Source: Clostridia bacterium
GTDB lineage: Bacteria; Bacillota; Clostridia; Christensenellales; Aristaeellaceae
DNA: 44,263 nt
Reading direction: 5' to 3'
Assembly: GCA_017481825.1 (NCBI GenBank)
Contig: JAFUOR010000035.1
Location: 1 to 44,263, forward strand
Part shown: positions 1 through 7,925 of the stretch, one piece after another
How positions within the stretch are numbered: position 1 is the first letter of the stretch
Layout of the letters: each line of letters begins with the position of its first letter
Made by a program: the position numbers and the translations under genes
Notes under the pieces: model-generated
Told to the model about the DNA's origin: nothing
The model's database searches: none
The model's input: the letters and a program-made list of their open reading frames with translations, nothing else

Positions 1-237
1 CAGGGCAGCGCCCTGGCGGGGTGCAGCCTTAACCCGCAAGCTCCACGCGCGCACACCCCAAAAGGAAACAACCACCCCCCATCGCGAAAAGGGAGTCCAG
101 AGGGTCGAAGACCCTTTGGCAGGGTGCAGGGACAGAGTCCCTGCCGGGTCCAGGGCAGCGCCCTGGCAGGGTGCAGGGGCGCGCCCCTGCCCGCCGGAGG
201 CATCCACCTCACAGCTTCACATCAAAGGAGAACACCC
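1..237. repeat. Palindromic intergenic repeat block upstream of rimM
   Basis: No gene is seen here. The stretch holds repeated palindromes. The segment 1-26 recurs almost unchanged at 151-176. Three hairpins follow each other: GCAGGGAC/GTCCCTGC (126-133 with 137-144), CAGGGC/GCCCTG (151-156 with 160-165) and GCAGGGGC/GCCCCTGC (173-180 with 183-190). The 14-mer GGGAGTCCAGAGGG at 91-104 also occurs at 31241-31254 and, inverted, at 6201-6214. Related sequence lies at 3013-3085 and 35490-35570. The rimM ribosome-binding site (AAAGGAG, about 224-230) is at the right end. Confidence 0.75.
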
Positions 238-759
238 ATGATCGATTACCTGATGATTGGCGAAGTGCTCAAACCCCAGGGGATTAAGGGCGAGTGCAAG
301 ATCAAGCCCTATGCGGCGAATCATGATGATTTCCGCCGCTGGAAGACGCTGTATGTTAAGCAGGGCGAGAGCTATGCGCCCATCAAGGCCAGGTGCTCCC
401 GGGTGCACGATGGCTTTGCCTATGTGACCCTGGGGGAGTGCGCATCCATGGAGGATGCGGAGAAGCTGCGCGGCACGCAGCTCTACATCGACCGCGCCCA
501 TGCCAACCACCTGGAGGAGGACGAGGTGTACATCTCCGACCTCATCGGCTGCGAGGGCATTGATGAGGAGGGCAAGTCCATCGGCGTGCTGACGGAGGTG
601 CTCCAGCATGGCGTGGTGGATGTGTACGTCTTCAAGGCCCGGGGGAGCGGCGTGATGGCGCCGGCCCTCAAGGCAGTGTTCCCCACGGTGGATGTGGCGG
701 CCAAGCGCATTGCCGTGGTGCGCGAGAAGCTGGAAGAAGTGGCTGTTTGGGAGGACTGA
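238..759 (+). CDS. rimM: Ribosome maturation factor RimM
   Basis: RimM helps mature the head of the 30S subunit by binding ribosomal protein S19 and the 16S rRNA 3' domain. The 173-residue product has the family length and begins MIDYLMIGEVLKPQGIKGE, the typical N-terminal barrel with the QGIKGE signature near residues 14-19. The C-terminal PRC-barrel part contains LQHGVVDVYVF and ends with EEVAVWED. The ATG at 238 was chosen because AAAGGAG lies just upstream; longer frames read through repeat sequence. trmD starts 4 bases after the stop, the usual rimM-trmD pairing. Confidence 0.95.
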   Translation: MIDYLMIGEVLKPQGIKGECKIKPYAANHDDFRRWKTLYVKQGESYAPIKARCSRVHDGFAYVTLGECASMEDAEKLRGTQLYIDRAHANHLEEDEVYISDLIGCEGIDEEGKSIGVLTEVLQHGVVDVYVFKARGSGVMAPALKAVFPTVDVAAKRIAVVREKLEEVAVWED

Positions 760-763
760 TCCG

Positions 764-1483
764 ATGAAGATCACCATTCTGACCATCTTTCCGGAGATGT
801 TCGGGAGCGTGCTGAATTCAAGCATCCTCGGGCGGGCGCGGGAGCAGGGGCTGATCGAGGTGGAATGCGTCGATATTCGCCCGTTTTCTGATCGCAAGCA
901 CAAGAACACCGATGATTACCCCTTTGGCGGCGGCGCGGGCATGGTGATGCTGGCGCAGCCCATCATGGACGCAATGGAGAGCGTTACAGGGCCGGATTTT
1001 CGCGGCAGGCGCATCTACATGGGGCCGCGCGGCACGACGCTGACCACCGCCAAGGCGCGGGAGCTGGCCAAAGAAGATCACCTCGTCCTGCTCTGCGGGC
1101 ATTATGAAGGTGTGGATCAGCGGGCGCTGGATGCGTGCATTGACGAGGAAATCAGCATCGGGGATTACATCCTCACCGGCGGGGAGCTGGCGGCGATGGT
1201 GCTGACGGACTGCGTGGCACGGTTCATCCCGGGCGTGCTGGGCAGCGCCGAATCCCCGGAGGAGGAGAGCTTCTCCGACGGGCTGCTGGAATACCCGCAG
1301 TATACCCGTCCCCGGGAGTTGAAGGGGATGGAGGTTCCGGAGATCCTGCTGTCAGGGGATCATGCGAAGATCAGGGCCTGGCGGCGGCAGGAATCGCTGC
1401 GGGCGACGAAGAAATTCCGCCCGGATCTGCTGGAAAAGGCGGAACTCACCGACAAGGAAAAGCGCATGCTGGAGGATTTGTGA
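764..1483 (+). CDS. trmD: tRNA (guanine-N1)-methyltransferase TrmD
   Basis: TrmD methylates G37 next to the anticodon of several tRNAs using S-adenosylmethionine, which prevents +1 frameshifting. The 239-residue protein starts MKITILTIFPEMF and carries SPOUT trefoil-knot hallmarks: the GAGMVM segment, LLCGHYEGVDQRALD (about residues 109-123) and SIGDYILTGGELAA. An ATG at 764 was chosen over an upstream in-frame start because it matches the conserved N terminus and lies 4 bases after rimM. The usual downstream partner rplS is missing; a small membrane protein overlaps the stop codon instead. Confidence 0.96.
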   Translation: MKITILTIFPEMFGSVLNSSILGRAREQGLIEVECVDIRPFSDRKHKNTDDYPFGGGAGMVMLAQPIMDAMESVTGPDFRGRRIYMGPRGTTLTTAKARELAKEDHLVLLCGHYEGVDQRALDACIDEEISIGDYILTGGELAAMVLTDCVARFIPGVLGSAESPEEESFSDGLLEYPQYTRPRELKGMEVPEILLSGDHAKIRAWRRQESLRATKKFRPDLLEKAELTDKEKRMLEDL

Positions 1484-1848
1484 TGTTCACGCGCAAGCTG
1501 GTGGTCATCGTGGTGCCGCTGCTGATGGCGGCGGTGCTGTGCCTGGTGGTGCCGTATCTGAGCGGCCTGGGCTTCTGGTCGAATGTGCTCAAGGGCGGCG
1601 TGCTGGGCGTTTGTCTGGCGCTGCTGCTGCCGCTTTCGGGCGCGGCGAAGAAGAAGGAGCCCTTTGCCGGGCTGCTCCTGGTGCCCACGCTCCTGCTGGC
1701 GGTGGCGATCATCAGCCAGTATCTGTGCAGCATCGGCGTCAGCATCCCCGTTTTGAGCATGCTGCGCACGGACGATGGTCAGGTGGTGCTGGTGGAGAGC
1801 ATCTTCACCGCCTACATGGCTGTGCAGTGCATCCGTACGAAAAAGTGA
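1483..1848 (+). CDS. Small integral membrane protein, unknown function
   Basis: I do not recognise a family. The 121-residue product has about four hydrophobic segments (roughly residues 5-25, 34-53, 62-82 and 100-116), a short basic loop AAKKK in the middle and a basic C terminus (RTKK). The ATG at 1483 shares a base with the trmD stop (TGATG) and is preceded by GGAGGA at 1471-1476, so it is probably translationally coupled to trmD. It occupies the position where rplS often sits. Confidence 0.75.
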   Translation: MFTRKLVVIVVPLLMAAVLCLVVPYLSGLGFWSNVLKGGVLGVCLALLLPLSGAAKKKEPFAGLLLVPTLLLAVAIISQYLCSIGVSIPVLSMLRTDDGQVVLVESIFTAYMAVQCIRTKK

Positions 1849-1929
1849 CAAAGCGGGAAGAATCTGCCTGCCCCATTCGTTATGTTGGTACAGGCCGTGT
1901 GACGGCCAAATCCCAAAGGAGGTACGCCC

Positions 1930-2616
1930 ATGAAAAGGTTCCTGCTGCTTCTGGCAGCGCTGATGCTGATGATGACCTTCGCCATCGCGGAGGAAGAAGC
2001 CACTGTTGTTCCCGTTCAGATCATTCCTCAGGCGGAGGACATGCTCTACATGTCCGATGCGATTGCCAAGGCCAATGAGGCCCTGGAGGTTCTCCCGGAC
2101 AATTGTCTGACCCGCGCTGAGCTGGTGCAGATGAGCGATGGCAGCCACCGCTGGGTGGTGAGCATTTTCGACCTGACCAACTACACCGATGCGTGGTGCA
2201 TCGAGGTGGATGCGCTTTCCGGCGAGGTGCTGCAGAAGACCACCACAAGCTACGGCTTCTTTGTGGATATGTATGCGCGCTGGGAGCAGGCCAAGGGCAT
2301 CAACGCCCTGTGGAGCCTGGAGGACAAGATGCTCTACGACACGCTTTACAGCATTCAGCCCATGTACAGCCTGCCGTTGGAGACGGACATGACCCATGGC
2401 GAGGCGCTGGAAAAGGCCATTGCCGCCCTTGAGATGACCAACGCCGCGGAATACAAGATCGGCTATGGCTATATGATGGGTATTGGCGAGGGCGAGGTCA
2501 ACGGCGTGTGGGAGGTCTACTTTGTGCAGAACGATGAAATGGTGTACAAGGTGAACCTGGACGCTGTGACGGGCGAGATCTACTTCATTGAGCCCGATGC
2601 GGAAGAGAACGGCTGA
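1930..2616 (+). CDS. Secreted PepSY-like protein
   Basis: The 228-residue product starts with a classical signal peptide (MKRFLLLLAALMLMMTFAIA, cleavage expected before EEEA). The mature part contains two segments of the PepSY-like pattern: a polar start, a WxVxI or VWEVYF strand, then a strand ending in SGEVLQ (about residue 100) or TGEIYF (about residue 218). PepSY domains are small extracytoplasmic modules proposed to modulate peptidases or other envelope proteins; the precise role here is unknown. AAAGGAGG at 1915-1922 supports the ATG at 1930. A strong terminator follows at 2626-2667. Confidence 0.7.
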   Translation: MKRFLLLLAALMLMMTFAIAEEEATVVPVQIIPQAEDMLYMSDAIAKANEALEVLPDNCLTRAELVQMSDGSHRWVVSIFDLTNYTDAWCIEVDALSGEVLQKTTTSYGFFVDMYARWEQAKGINALWSLEDKMLYDTLYSIQPMYSLPLETDMTHGEALEKAIAALEMTNAAEYKIGYGYMMGIGEGEVNGVWEVYFVQNDEMVYKVNLDAVTGEIYFIEPDAEENG

Positions 2617-2625
2617 TGCCACATG

Positions 2626-2667
2626 AGCCCCGTGTGTCCGGCGTTTGCGGGCATGCGGGGCTTTTTT
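2626..2667 (+). terminator. Rho-independent terminator after the PepSY-like gene
   Basis: A 14-bp stem with a few G-U pairs (AGCCCCG at 2626-2632, inner TGTCCG, loop, CGGGCA, CGGGGCT ending at 2662) is followed by a run of T. It closes the rimM-trmD transcription unit. Confidence 0.9.
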
Positions 2668-3140
2668 CGCATCCAGAGGGCGTGTCCAGAGGCTTTGCCG
2701 CTGGACTCCGGCAAGGGCGCAGTGAGATATCTAAAGCAGCAAAGGTCGACCTCAATCAAATACCCATTTTTGACAATGGCAGTAAAGGCGGGCATACACA
2801 CTGATCACGAAATGGTCATTCCCTGCTTCCGTACCCTTCTGCAGGAGGGGGGCCGCCTCCTGCTGCTCCAAAGGAAAGACGAGACTGGGCGACGCGAGGA
2901 CTCCGTGAACTTGTTCACCGATCCCAGCTAAAGCATGACCAACAAGGCCCATGTAACCTTCGGCCCCCAAATCAACACGCGTACGCAATTACAACCGAAG
3001 GTGCTCAACCCAATCGCGAAACAGGTGTCGAGAGGGCTGAAAGGCCTTCGCAGGGTGCAGGGCAGCGCCCCTGCCCGCCGGAGGCCCTCGCTCGAATTCA
3101 CTCGCCCTGAAAACCCGCGGCCTTCCTCTTTACGAAGGTG
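2668..3140. repeat. Gene-free intergenic stretch with dispersed repeat (family A, copy 2)
   Basis: No convincing gene is present. A hairpin GCAGGAGG/CCTCCTGC is at 2841-2848 and 2856-2863. From about 2850 to 3085 the sequence follows the same order as 35340-35570: GCCGCCTCCTGCTG, then the exact 20-mer TGACCAACAAGGCCCATGTA (2936-2955 and 35421-35440), TCAACACGCG, ATCGCGAAA, and finally the GC-rich GGTGCAG...GCGCCCCTGCC palindrome. Its orientation is the same as the 35 kb copy. Confidence 0.75.
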
Positions 3141-3152
3141 ACGGAAATGTGA

Positions 3153-3158
3153 TACAAT
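3153..3158 (+). promoter_or_regulatory. Probable extended -10 promoter for the LPG-synthase-TM gene
   Basis: TACAAT is preceded by TGA, giving an extended -10 (TGnTACAAT). The -35 region is poor. It lies 70 bases before the TTG start at 3229 and just after repeat sequence. Confidence 0.4.
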
Positions 3159-3228
3159 AACAGCTGGTACACCAATACATCGGGCGGCCAAAGGCTGCGG
3201 CTGTCCGTGGAAGGGAGCCTTTAGCGAT

Positions 3229-4281
3229 TTGAAAAAGATCAAATGGGGAAAGATCATCAGCATGGCGGTGATTCTTCTCTCCCTGGTGATGGTGGTGATC
3301 ATCGCCTTCAACAACCCGGAGCTGGTCAATGCCTGGGAGGTGCTCTTCACGCTGGATGCCCGCTGGCTGCTGGCGGCGCTGGCCTGCTTTGCGGGCTATG
3401 TGTGGGCGGAGGGCGCGGGCCTGTTTGCCTTCCTGCGCATGGAGGGCTTCCGGGTCAAGTGGAGCAGCGCGACGCATTTTTCCTTCGCAGGGCTGTATTA
3501 TGCCAATCTGACTCCCGGCGCTTCCGGTGGTCAGCCCATGCAGATTTATCTCATGGCCCAAAGGAAGGTGCCTGCGGGCGTGGCCACCTCGGCGCTGACG
3601 GCCAGGTACTTCTTCAACCAGCTGACGGTGGTGCTCATCACAGTGGTGCTCTGGCTGATGCACCGGGACTTCGCCGCGCAGCAGGTGGGCCATGTGGCCG
3701 GGCTGATTGTGCTGGGCTGCTGCGTCAATTTCTTCTGCGTGCCCATCATTGTGGCGGTGATGCTCAACCGTCCGCTGGTGGAGCGCATCGGGCGCTGGGG
3801 CATCCGTTTCTGCCACCGGCACCGCCTGTGCAAGGATGCTGAAAAGGCTGAAATGCGCATGAATGAGACCCTCGACCACTTCCATGGCTCCCTCATGGAT
3901 CTGGTGAAGCACCCCGGGCATCTGGCGTTCCAGTTTGTCATCAGCGTGGTCGAAATGACCTGCCTGATGCTGGTGCCGCTGATGGTCTACAAGGCGCTGG
4001 GGCTGTCCGGCACGCCGTGGCAGCACATCCTGACGGTGTCCTTTATGCTCTTTGTGTCGGCAAGCTACACGCCGCTGCCGGGTGCGTCCGGCGCGCAGGA
4101 GGGCGGCTTCCTGGTGTATTTTGCGGGCATCTATACCGGCGGTACGATCTCCATGGCGCTGCTGGTGTGGCGCTTTGTGACCTATTATCTCTGCCTGCTG
4201 CTGGGCGCGGCGGATTCGCTTTTCACCAGCCTGCGGGCCAAACGCAAACCCATTGACCGAACGGAAAGGACCAACGCATGA
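3229..4281 (+). CDS. Lysylphosphatidylglycerol synthase TM-region / UPF0104 family membrane protein
   Basis: The 350-residue protein is polytopic, with about eight hydrophobic segments and the family motifs YANLTPGASGGQPMQ (about residues 88-102) and YTPLPGASGAQEGGF (about residues 281-295). This matches the flippase-like membrane part of MprF and the standalone YbhN/AglD relatives. No C-terminal aminoacyl-transfer domain is present, so it is the membrane module only; the substrate is probably lipid-linked but unknown. The start is TTG at 3229 with AAGGGAG at 3211-3217 upstream. The stop overlaps the hflX start (ATGA), so the two genes are translationally coupled. Confidence 0.85.
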   Translation: MKKIKWGKIISMAVILLSLVMVVIIAFNNPELVNAWEVLFTLDARWLLAALACFAGYVWAEGAGLFAFLRMEGFRVKWSSATHFSFAGLYYANLTPGASGGQPMQIYLMAQRKVPAGVATSALTARYFFNQLTVVLITVVLWLMHRDFAAQQVGHVAGLIVLGCCVNFFCVPIIVAVMLNRPLVERIGRWGIRFCHRHRLCKDAEKAEMRMNETLDHFHGSLMDLVKHPGHLAFQFVISVVEMTCLMLVPLMVYKALGLSGTPWQHILTVSFMLFVSASYTPLPGASGAQEGGFLVYFAGIYTGGTISMALLVWRFVTYYLCLLLGAADSLFTSLRAKRKPIDRTERTNA

Positions 4282-6038
4282 AGCAGCAAGTCCATGGCAA
4301 CCTGACGGGCATCCGCGATTCGGTGATCGAGTCGCTGGCCCAGCTCTACCTGTATGAGGTGGCGGACGGCGAATTTCTGCCCCGGGAGCTGATGCAGTTC
4401 CTGGCCCGCTTCACCGGCGCGCTCAACCGGGAGATCGCCGTGTATATCACCCGTGACGGCGAGATTGTCGATGTGTCGGTCGGCACGGATCGGGACGTGG
4501 AGCTGCGGGATTACCGGCTGCGCCGCAATGCGCAGCGGCTCTCCTGCGTGCGCTGCGTGCATACCCATCCCAACGGAGATGGGCGCCTGAGCGATGTTGA
4601 CCTGAGCGCACTGCGCTCATTCCGCTATGACGCGATGGTCGCCATCGGCTGCCTGAAGGGGGAGCCGACCTTTGTGCAGGCCAGCTTCCTGGTGGAAAAG
4701 CAGAATATTCTCATGGACGAGCCCGTGCGCTGGTACAAGGTGCCGGACACGGAGTGGATGCGCCAGATTGACGAGAGCGACCGCATCGTGGGCTGGGAGG
4801 ACGAGCAGAAGAACCCCAACGTGAAGGAGCGCGCGGTGCTCATGGGCATCGAGAACGAGGAATCCCTTCAGGAGCTTGCGCGCCTGACGGATACCGCGGG
4901 CGCGGAGGTGGTGGGAGCCTTCCTGCAAAAGCGCGACAAGCCCGATACGGCGCTGTTCATCGGCAAGGGGCGCGCGGACGAGCTGGCGCGCCAGTGTCAG
5001 GCGCTGGAGGCGGATATCTGCATCTTCGACGAAGAACTCACCGGCATTCAGGTGCGCAATCTGGAGGAGATGCTGCGCGTGAAGGTCGTTGACCGCACGA
5101 CGCTGATTCTGGACATTTTCGCCCAGCGCGCCTCCAGTGCGGAGGGCAAGCTGCAGGTGGAGCTGGCCCAGCTGCAATACCAGTCCTCCCGGCTGATCGG
5201 CCAGGGCCTGGTGCTGTCGCGCCTGGCGGGCGGCATCGGCACGCGCGGCCCGGGCGAATCCAAGCTGGAGATGAACCGCCGCCGCATCCGCGAGCGCATG
5301 ACGGAGCTGCGCCGCCGCCTGGAGACGGTGGAGAAGCAGCGCGAGCTGCGCCGCAAGAGCCGCGAGAAGAACGAAATTCCCGTGGTGGCCCTGGTGGGCT
5401 ACACCAACGCGGGCAAATCGACCCTGCTGAACAAGCTGACCGGCAGCGACGTGTACGTGCAGGATCAGCTCTTTGCCACGCTGGATGCAGTCTCCCGCCG
5501 CATCGAAACCGCCGAGCACACGCCCTATCTGCTGGTGGACACGGTCGGCTTTATCCGCAAGCTGCCCCACGCGCTGGTCAGCGCCTTCCGCTCCACCCTG
5601 GACGAGGCGGCCCTGGCGGATGTGCTGCTCATCGTTTCCGACGGCGCGTCGGGCGAGATGCACAAGCAGCATGACACGGTGGAGCAGGTGCTCCAGGAGC
5701 TTGGCGCGACGGAGCAGCCGCGCATTGAAGTGATCAACAAGTGCGATCTTGGCAAGGCGGAGCCCTCCATCCCCGGGGCGGTGATGGTCAGCGCGAAAAC
5801 CGGCGAGGGCCTGGACGAACTACAGCGCCGCATCGCCGCGGAGCTCCAGAAGACCTTCGCGCCCGTGACGTTCTTCCTGCCCTTCAGTCAGTACGGGGTG
5901 CTGAGCCAGATTCGTCCGCTGGGGCGGGTCATCAACGAGGCCTACACCGACGAGGGCACGGAGCTGACGATCATCATCGGCAACGCCGACCGGGATCGCC
6001 TGGTGGCCAGGTACGGCAAACAGATTATCAAGGCATAA
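4278..6038 (+). CDS. hflX: GTPase HflX with an N-terminal JAMM-like domain
   Basis: HflX is a ribosome-associated GTPase that splits stalled or stress-arrested 70S ribosomes. The 586-residue product contains the HflX core from about residue 185 (GAEVVGAFLQKRDKPDTALFIGKG), the helical linker with GPGESKLEMNRR, and a G domain with GYTNAGKS (374-381), DTVGF, NKCD and SAKT, then a short C-terminal domain. The first ~175 residues are additional compared with E. coli HflX. They contain H95-T-H97-P-N-G-D-G-R-L-S105-D-V-D108, an exact HxH-x7-S-x2-D zinc metalloprotease (JAMM/MPN, RadC-like) pattern, with E52 a candidate catalytic glutamate. The HflX assignment is secure; JAMM activity is inference. 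Confidence 0.93.
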   Translation: MKQQVHGNLTGIRDSVIESLAQLYLYEVADGEFLPRELMQFLARFTGALNREIAVYITRDGEIVDVSVGTDRDVELRDYRLRRNAQRLSCVRCVHTHPNGDGRLSDVDLSALRSFRYDAMVAIGCLKGEPTFVQASFLVEKQNILMDEPVRWYKVPDTEWMRQIDESDRIVGWEDEQKNPNVKERAVLMGIENEESLQELARLTDTAGAEVVGAFLQKRDKPDTALFIGKGRADELARQCQALEADICIFDEELTGIQVRNLEEMLRVKVVDRTTLILDIFAQRASSAEGKLQVELAQLQYQSSRLIGQGLVLSRLAGGIGTRGPGESKLEMNRRRIRERMTELRRRLETVEKQRELRRKSREKNEIPVVALVGYTNAGKSTLLNKLTGSDVYVQDQLFATLDAVSRRIETAEHTPYLLVDTVGFIRKLPHALVSAFRSTLDEAALADVLLIVSDGASGEMHKQHDTVEQVLQELGATEQPRIEVINKCDLGKAEPSIPGAVMVSAKTGEGLDELQRRIAAELQKTFAPVTFFLPFSQYGVLSQIRPLGRVINEAYTDEGTELTIIIGNADRDRLVARYGKQIIKA

Positions 6039-6371
6039 AAAAAAGATCCTTCACGAAAAGTTAGGGAAGAAAAACGCATGAAAGCGTAGGAATACTCTTT
6101 CTTCAAAGCAGGCAGATAAGGGGCTTCTTCTTTCTCAGAACAGAGAAAGAAGCAAAGAGGATCAAAGGGGGCAGCAGAATTGAACCCCGGCACGGCTGCC
6201 CCCTCTGGACTCCCCCGTCCCTCCTATCTTGTCCCGACCAGCACTTGTCCCACCCTCAATCGTCTGGCAGGGGCGCGCTGTAACGTGGCCTTCCGCTTGT
6301 TGATTCTTTCTTGCGGATGGTTTCCTTTGCACCGTTGCTGGCATATTCCCTATGTTTCCGTGAAGAACCAA
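6039..6371. repeat. Gene-free stretch with palindromic repeat family B (copy 1)
   Basis: No gene is seen. A perfect hairpin CTTCTTTCTC/GAGAAAGAAG (6127-6136 and 6143-6152) is followed by CAAAGAGG, GGGGGCAGCAGAATTGAACC and CCCTCTGGACTCCC (6201-6214). The same elements occur in reverse order and on the opposite strand at 31190-31335, with the same hairpin arms and a different loop. It is a dispersed inverted-orientation repeat. hflX has no obvious T-tailed terminator right after its stop; the hairpin may serve as its 3' end. Confidence 0.7.
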
Positions 6372-6412
6372 ATAAAAGCAGCATGGTGGTGAAGCCATGC
6401 TGCTTGCTTTTT
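6372..6412. terminator. Bidirectional terminator before the convergent acetyltransferase gene
   Basis: The stem AGCAGCATGG/CCATGCTGCT (about 6377-6386 and 6395-6404) has a T-rich tail on the plus strand and an A-rich run upstream (AATAAAA), which becomes a T tail on the minus strand. It fits termination of both the hflX side and the minus-strand gene ending at 6411. Confidence 0.85.
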
Positions 6413-6962
6413 ACTCACAAAGGGTGTTGTAGAAGCTGTAATCGACCATGCCGTAGATATCCTCCAGCGTGCCCTCTTGCAGCTCGCGCACCATGAGGCA
6501 GTCGATATGGGGCAGGTGGAGGTTGGGGCCGGGGATGATGCGATGATGGGCGGCGGTCACAAAACCGCGGGAGCGGTAATTGAGCGGATTGCCCTCGACG
6601 ATCACCGCCTTGTAGCCCAGGTCGGCTGCCTTTTGCAGCCCGTATTCCAGCAGATCGCGGGAGATGTGCTGGCGCTGCAGCTCGGTCTTCACGGCCACAG
6701 GGGAGAGCAGAAGCAGCTCGTCCTCATAGCGGCCCTCCAGGTGGAAGCGGGAGAACATCGCGTAGCCGATGACCTCGTCCGCCTCATCGACCATGATCAG
6801 CTCCAGCTCAGGCAGGTGGTACTTCTTGCTGCGTATCTCCTCCACCAGATGGCGGACGAGGGCGCCCTCCGCGGCGTTCTCGTGCTCGGTAAAGACCTGC
6901 TCCACCATGTCAAGAGCGGCCTGGCGGTGACGCGGCGTCATGGAAAGAATGGTGCGGGTCAT
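6411..6962 (-). CDS. GNAT-family N-acetyltransferase
   Basis: The 183-residue protein has the GNAT arrangement: an N-terminal helix pair, the strand LELIMVDEADEVIGYAMFS (about residues 53-71), LLLLSPVAVKTELQRQHISRDLLEYGL with the acetyl-CoA-binding loop in the degenerate form ELQRQHIS in place of Q/RxxGxG/A, and VIVEGNPLNYRSRGF (about residues 119-133), which resembles the VxGxPxYYxRFGF element of YhbS-like acetyltransferases. The substrate cannot be read from the sequence. An AAAGGAGG site lies just upstream of the ATG. It follows the nucleoside-hydrolase-like gene by 60 bases, probably on the same transcript. Confidence 0.8.
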   Translation of the reverse strand: MTRTILSMTPRHRQAALDMVEQVFTEHENAAEGALVRHLVEEIRSKKYHLPELELIMVDEADEVIGYAMFSRFHLEGRYEDELLLLSPVAVKTELQRQHISRDLLEYGLQKAADLGYKAVIVEGNPLNYRSRGFVTAAHHRIIPGPNLHLPHIDCLMVRELQEGTLEDIYGMVDYSFYNTLCE

Positions 6963-7022
6963 GCAAGCGCCTCCTTTGTCATTGCTGATTGATTCGGTGG
7001 CAGAAAAGGTATCGCCATCTCA

Positions 7023-7922
7023 TCACTTCATTAAATCATCGCTTGCCTCAGGCCCAAAGTGGATGGCCAGCTTGGCAAAGAGATCCTCCAGCACATACCG
7101 GCTGTCGATGGTCTGGTAGACCAGAATCCTGCGCAGGGGCAGGCGCTTGACATAGGCCGTTTCCTCATCGATGAGCCAGGCGGGCTGCATGTGGTTCTCG
7201 CCGCAGCCGGGGTGGAGCACCACGCCCACGGCGGGGTTATCCCCCAGCGACCAGCTTTCGCCCGCCGTCCATCCGGCGCAGTCGCTGTTGTTGTATTCGT
7301 CCATCTGGCGCAGGAGGTACGCGCCGATTTCGCCGCAGCGCGCAACCCTGTGCTGCAGCTCCGCCAGGCCCACGCGCATCATGCCGTAGCCGCTGATGGG
7401 AATCTGCCACAGCGGCACATCGCTTTGCAAAATGGCGTTGACGGCCTCATGGTCGTTACCCCAGTTGAACTCGCGGAACGTCCAGGCGCCCGGGCCATAG
7501 GCGCGTCCGCCGATGGTCACGATGGTCATGCGCCCGGCGATATCCGGCGCGGCGGCCAGCGCGGCGGCAGCGGTGGTCATGGCGCCCATGCACAGGAGGA
7601 ACAGGGGACGGTCGTCCTCCCGGCGCGCCTCGTCAACGATGCAGCTTGCGCCTTCGCTGACGGCGTCATCCCTGGGCCAGGCCTGCCCGCAGAGCACGGG
7701 GACGCTGCTGCCCATGAGGGAAGTGACGCGCCGGGCGGCAGCGAGGCTCTTCTCCATCGAGCCGGGCTGGGCAAAATGCTCCGCCACGATGGCTTTCACA
7801 TCCATCTTGGGGGAGAGCAGCGCGTGGACGATGGCAAAGGGATCATCCGCCTCGCAGGCGGCGTCGGTGGATACGATCACACGGACATGCTTGGCGTCCG
7901 GCACGGTGAATTGATACTTCAT
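7023..7922 (-). CDS. Nucleoside-hydrolase-like protein
   Basis: The 299-residue cytosolic protein resembles the inosine-uridine-preferring nucleoside hydrolase superfamily. Near the N terminus it has VIVSTDAACEADDPFAIVHAL (starting near residue 15), corresponding to the calcium-binding DxDxxxDD motif, but one aspartate is replaced (DAACEADD). Further family-like pieces are PLFLLCMGAMTTAAAAL, MTIVTIGG and the late EFNWGNDHEAVNAIL (around residues 152-166). Nucleoside hydrolases cleave the N-glycosidic bond of ribonucleosides; the altered metal site means substrate and even activity are uncertain. The start is 3 bases after the stop of the secreted-protein gene, so they look co-transcribed. Confidence 0.75.
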   Translation of the reverse strand: MKYQFTVPDAKHVRVIVSTDAACEADDPFAIVHALLSPKMDVKAIVAEHFAQPGSMEKSLAAARRVTSLMGSSVPVLCGQAWPRDDAVSEGASCIVDEARREDDRPLFLLCMGAMTTAAAALAAAPDIAGRMTIVTIGGRAYGPGAWTFREFNWGNDHEAVNAILQSDVPLWQIPISGYGMMRVGLAELQHRVARCGEIGAYLLRQMDEYNNSDCAGWTAGESWSLGDNPAVGVVLHPGCGENHMQPAWLIDEETAYVKRLPLRRILVYQTIDSRYVLEDLFAKLAIHFGPEASDDLMK

Positions 7923-7925
7923 GCG

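Noticed and set aside
6150-6215. tRNA-like words (GGTTCAATTC) on the minus strand in repeat family B
   Set aside because: The flanking bases do not form a T arm, acceptor or anticodon arm in either copy.
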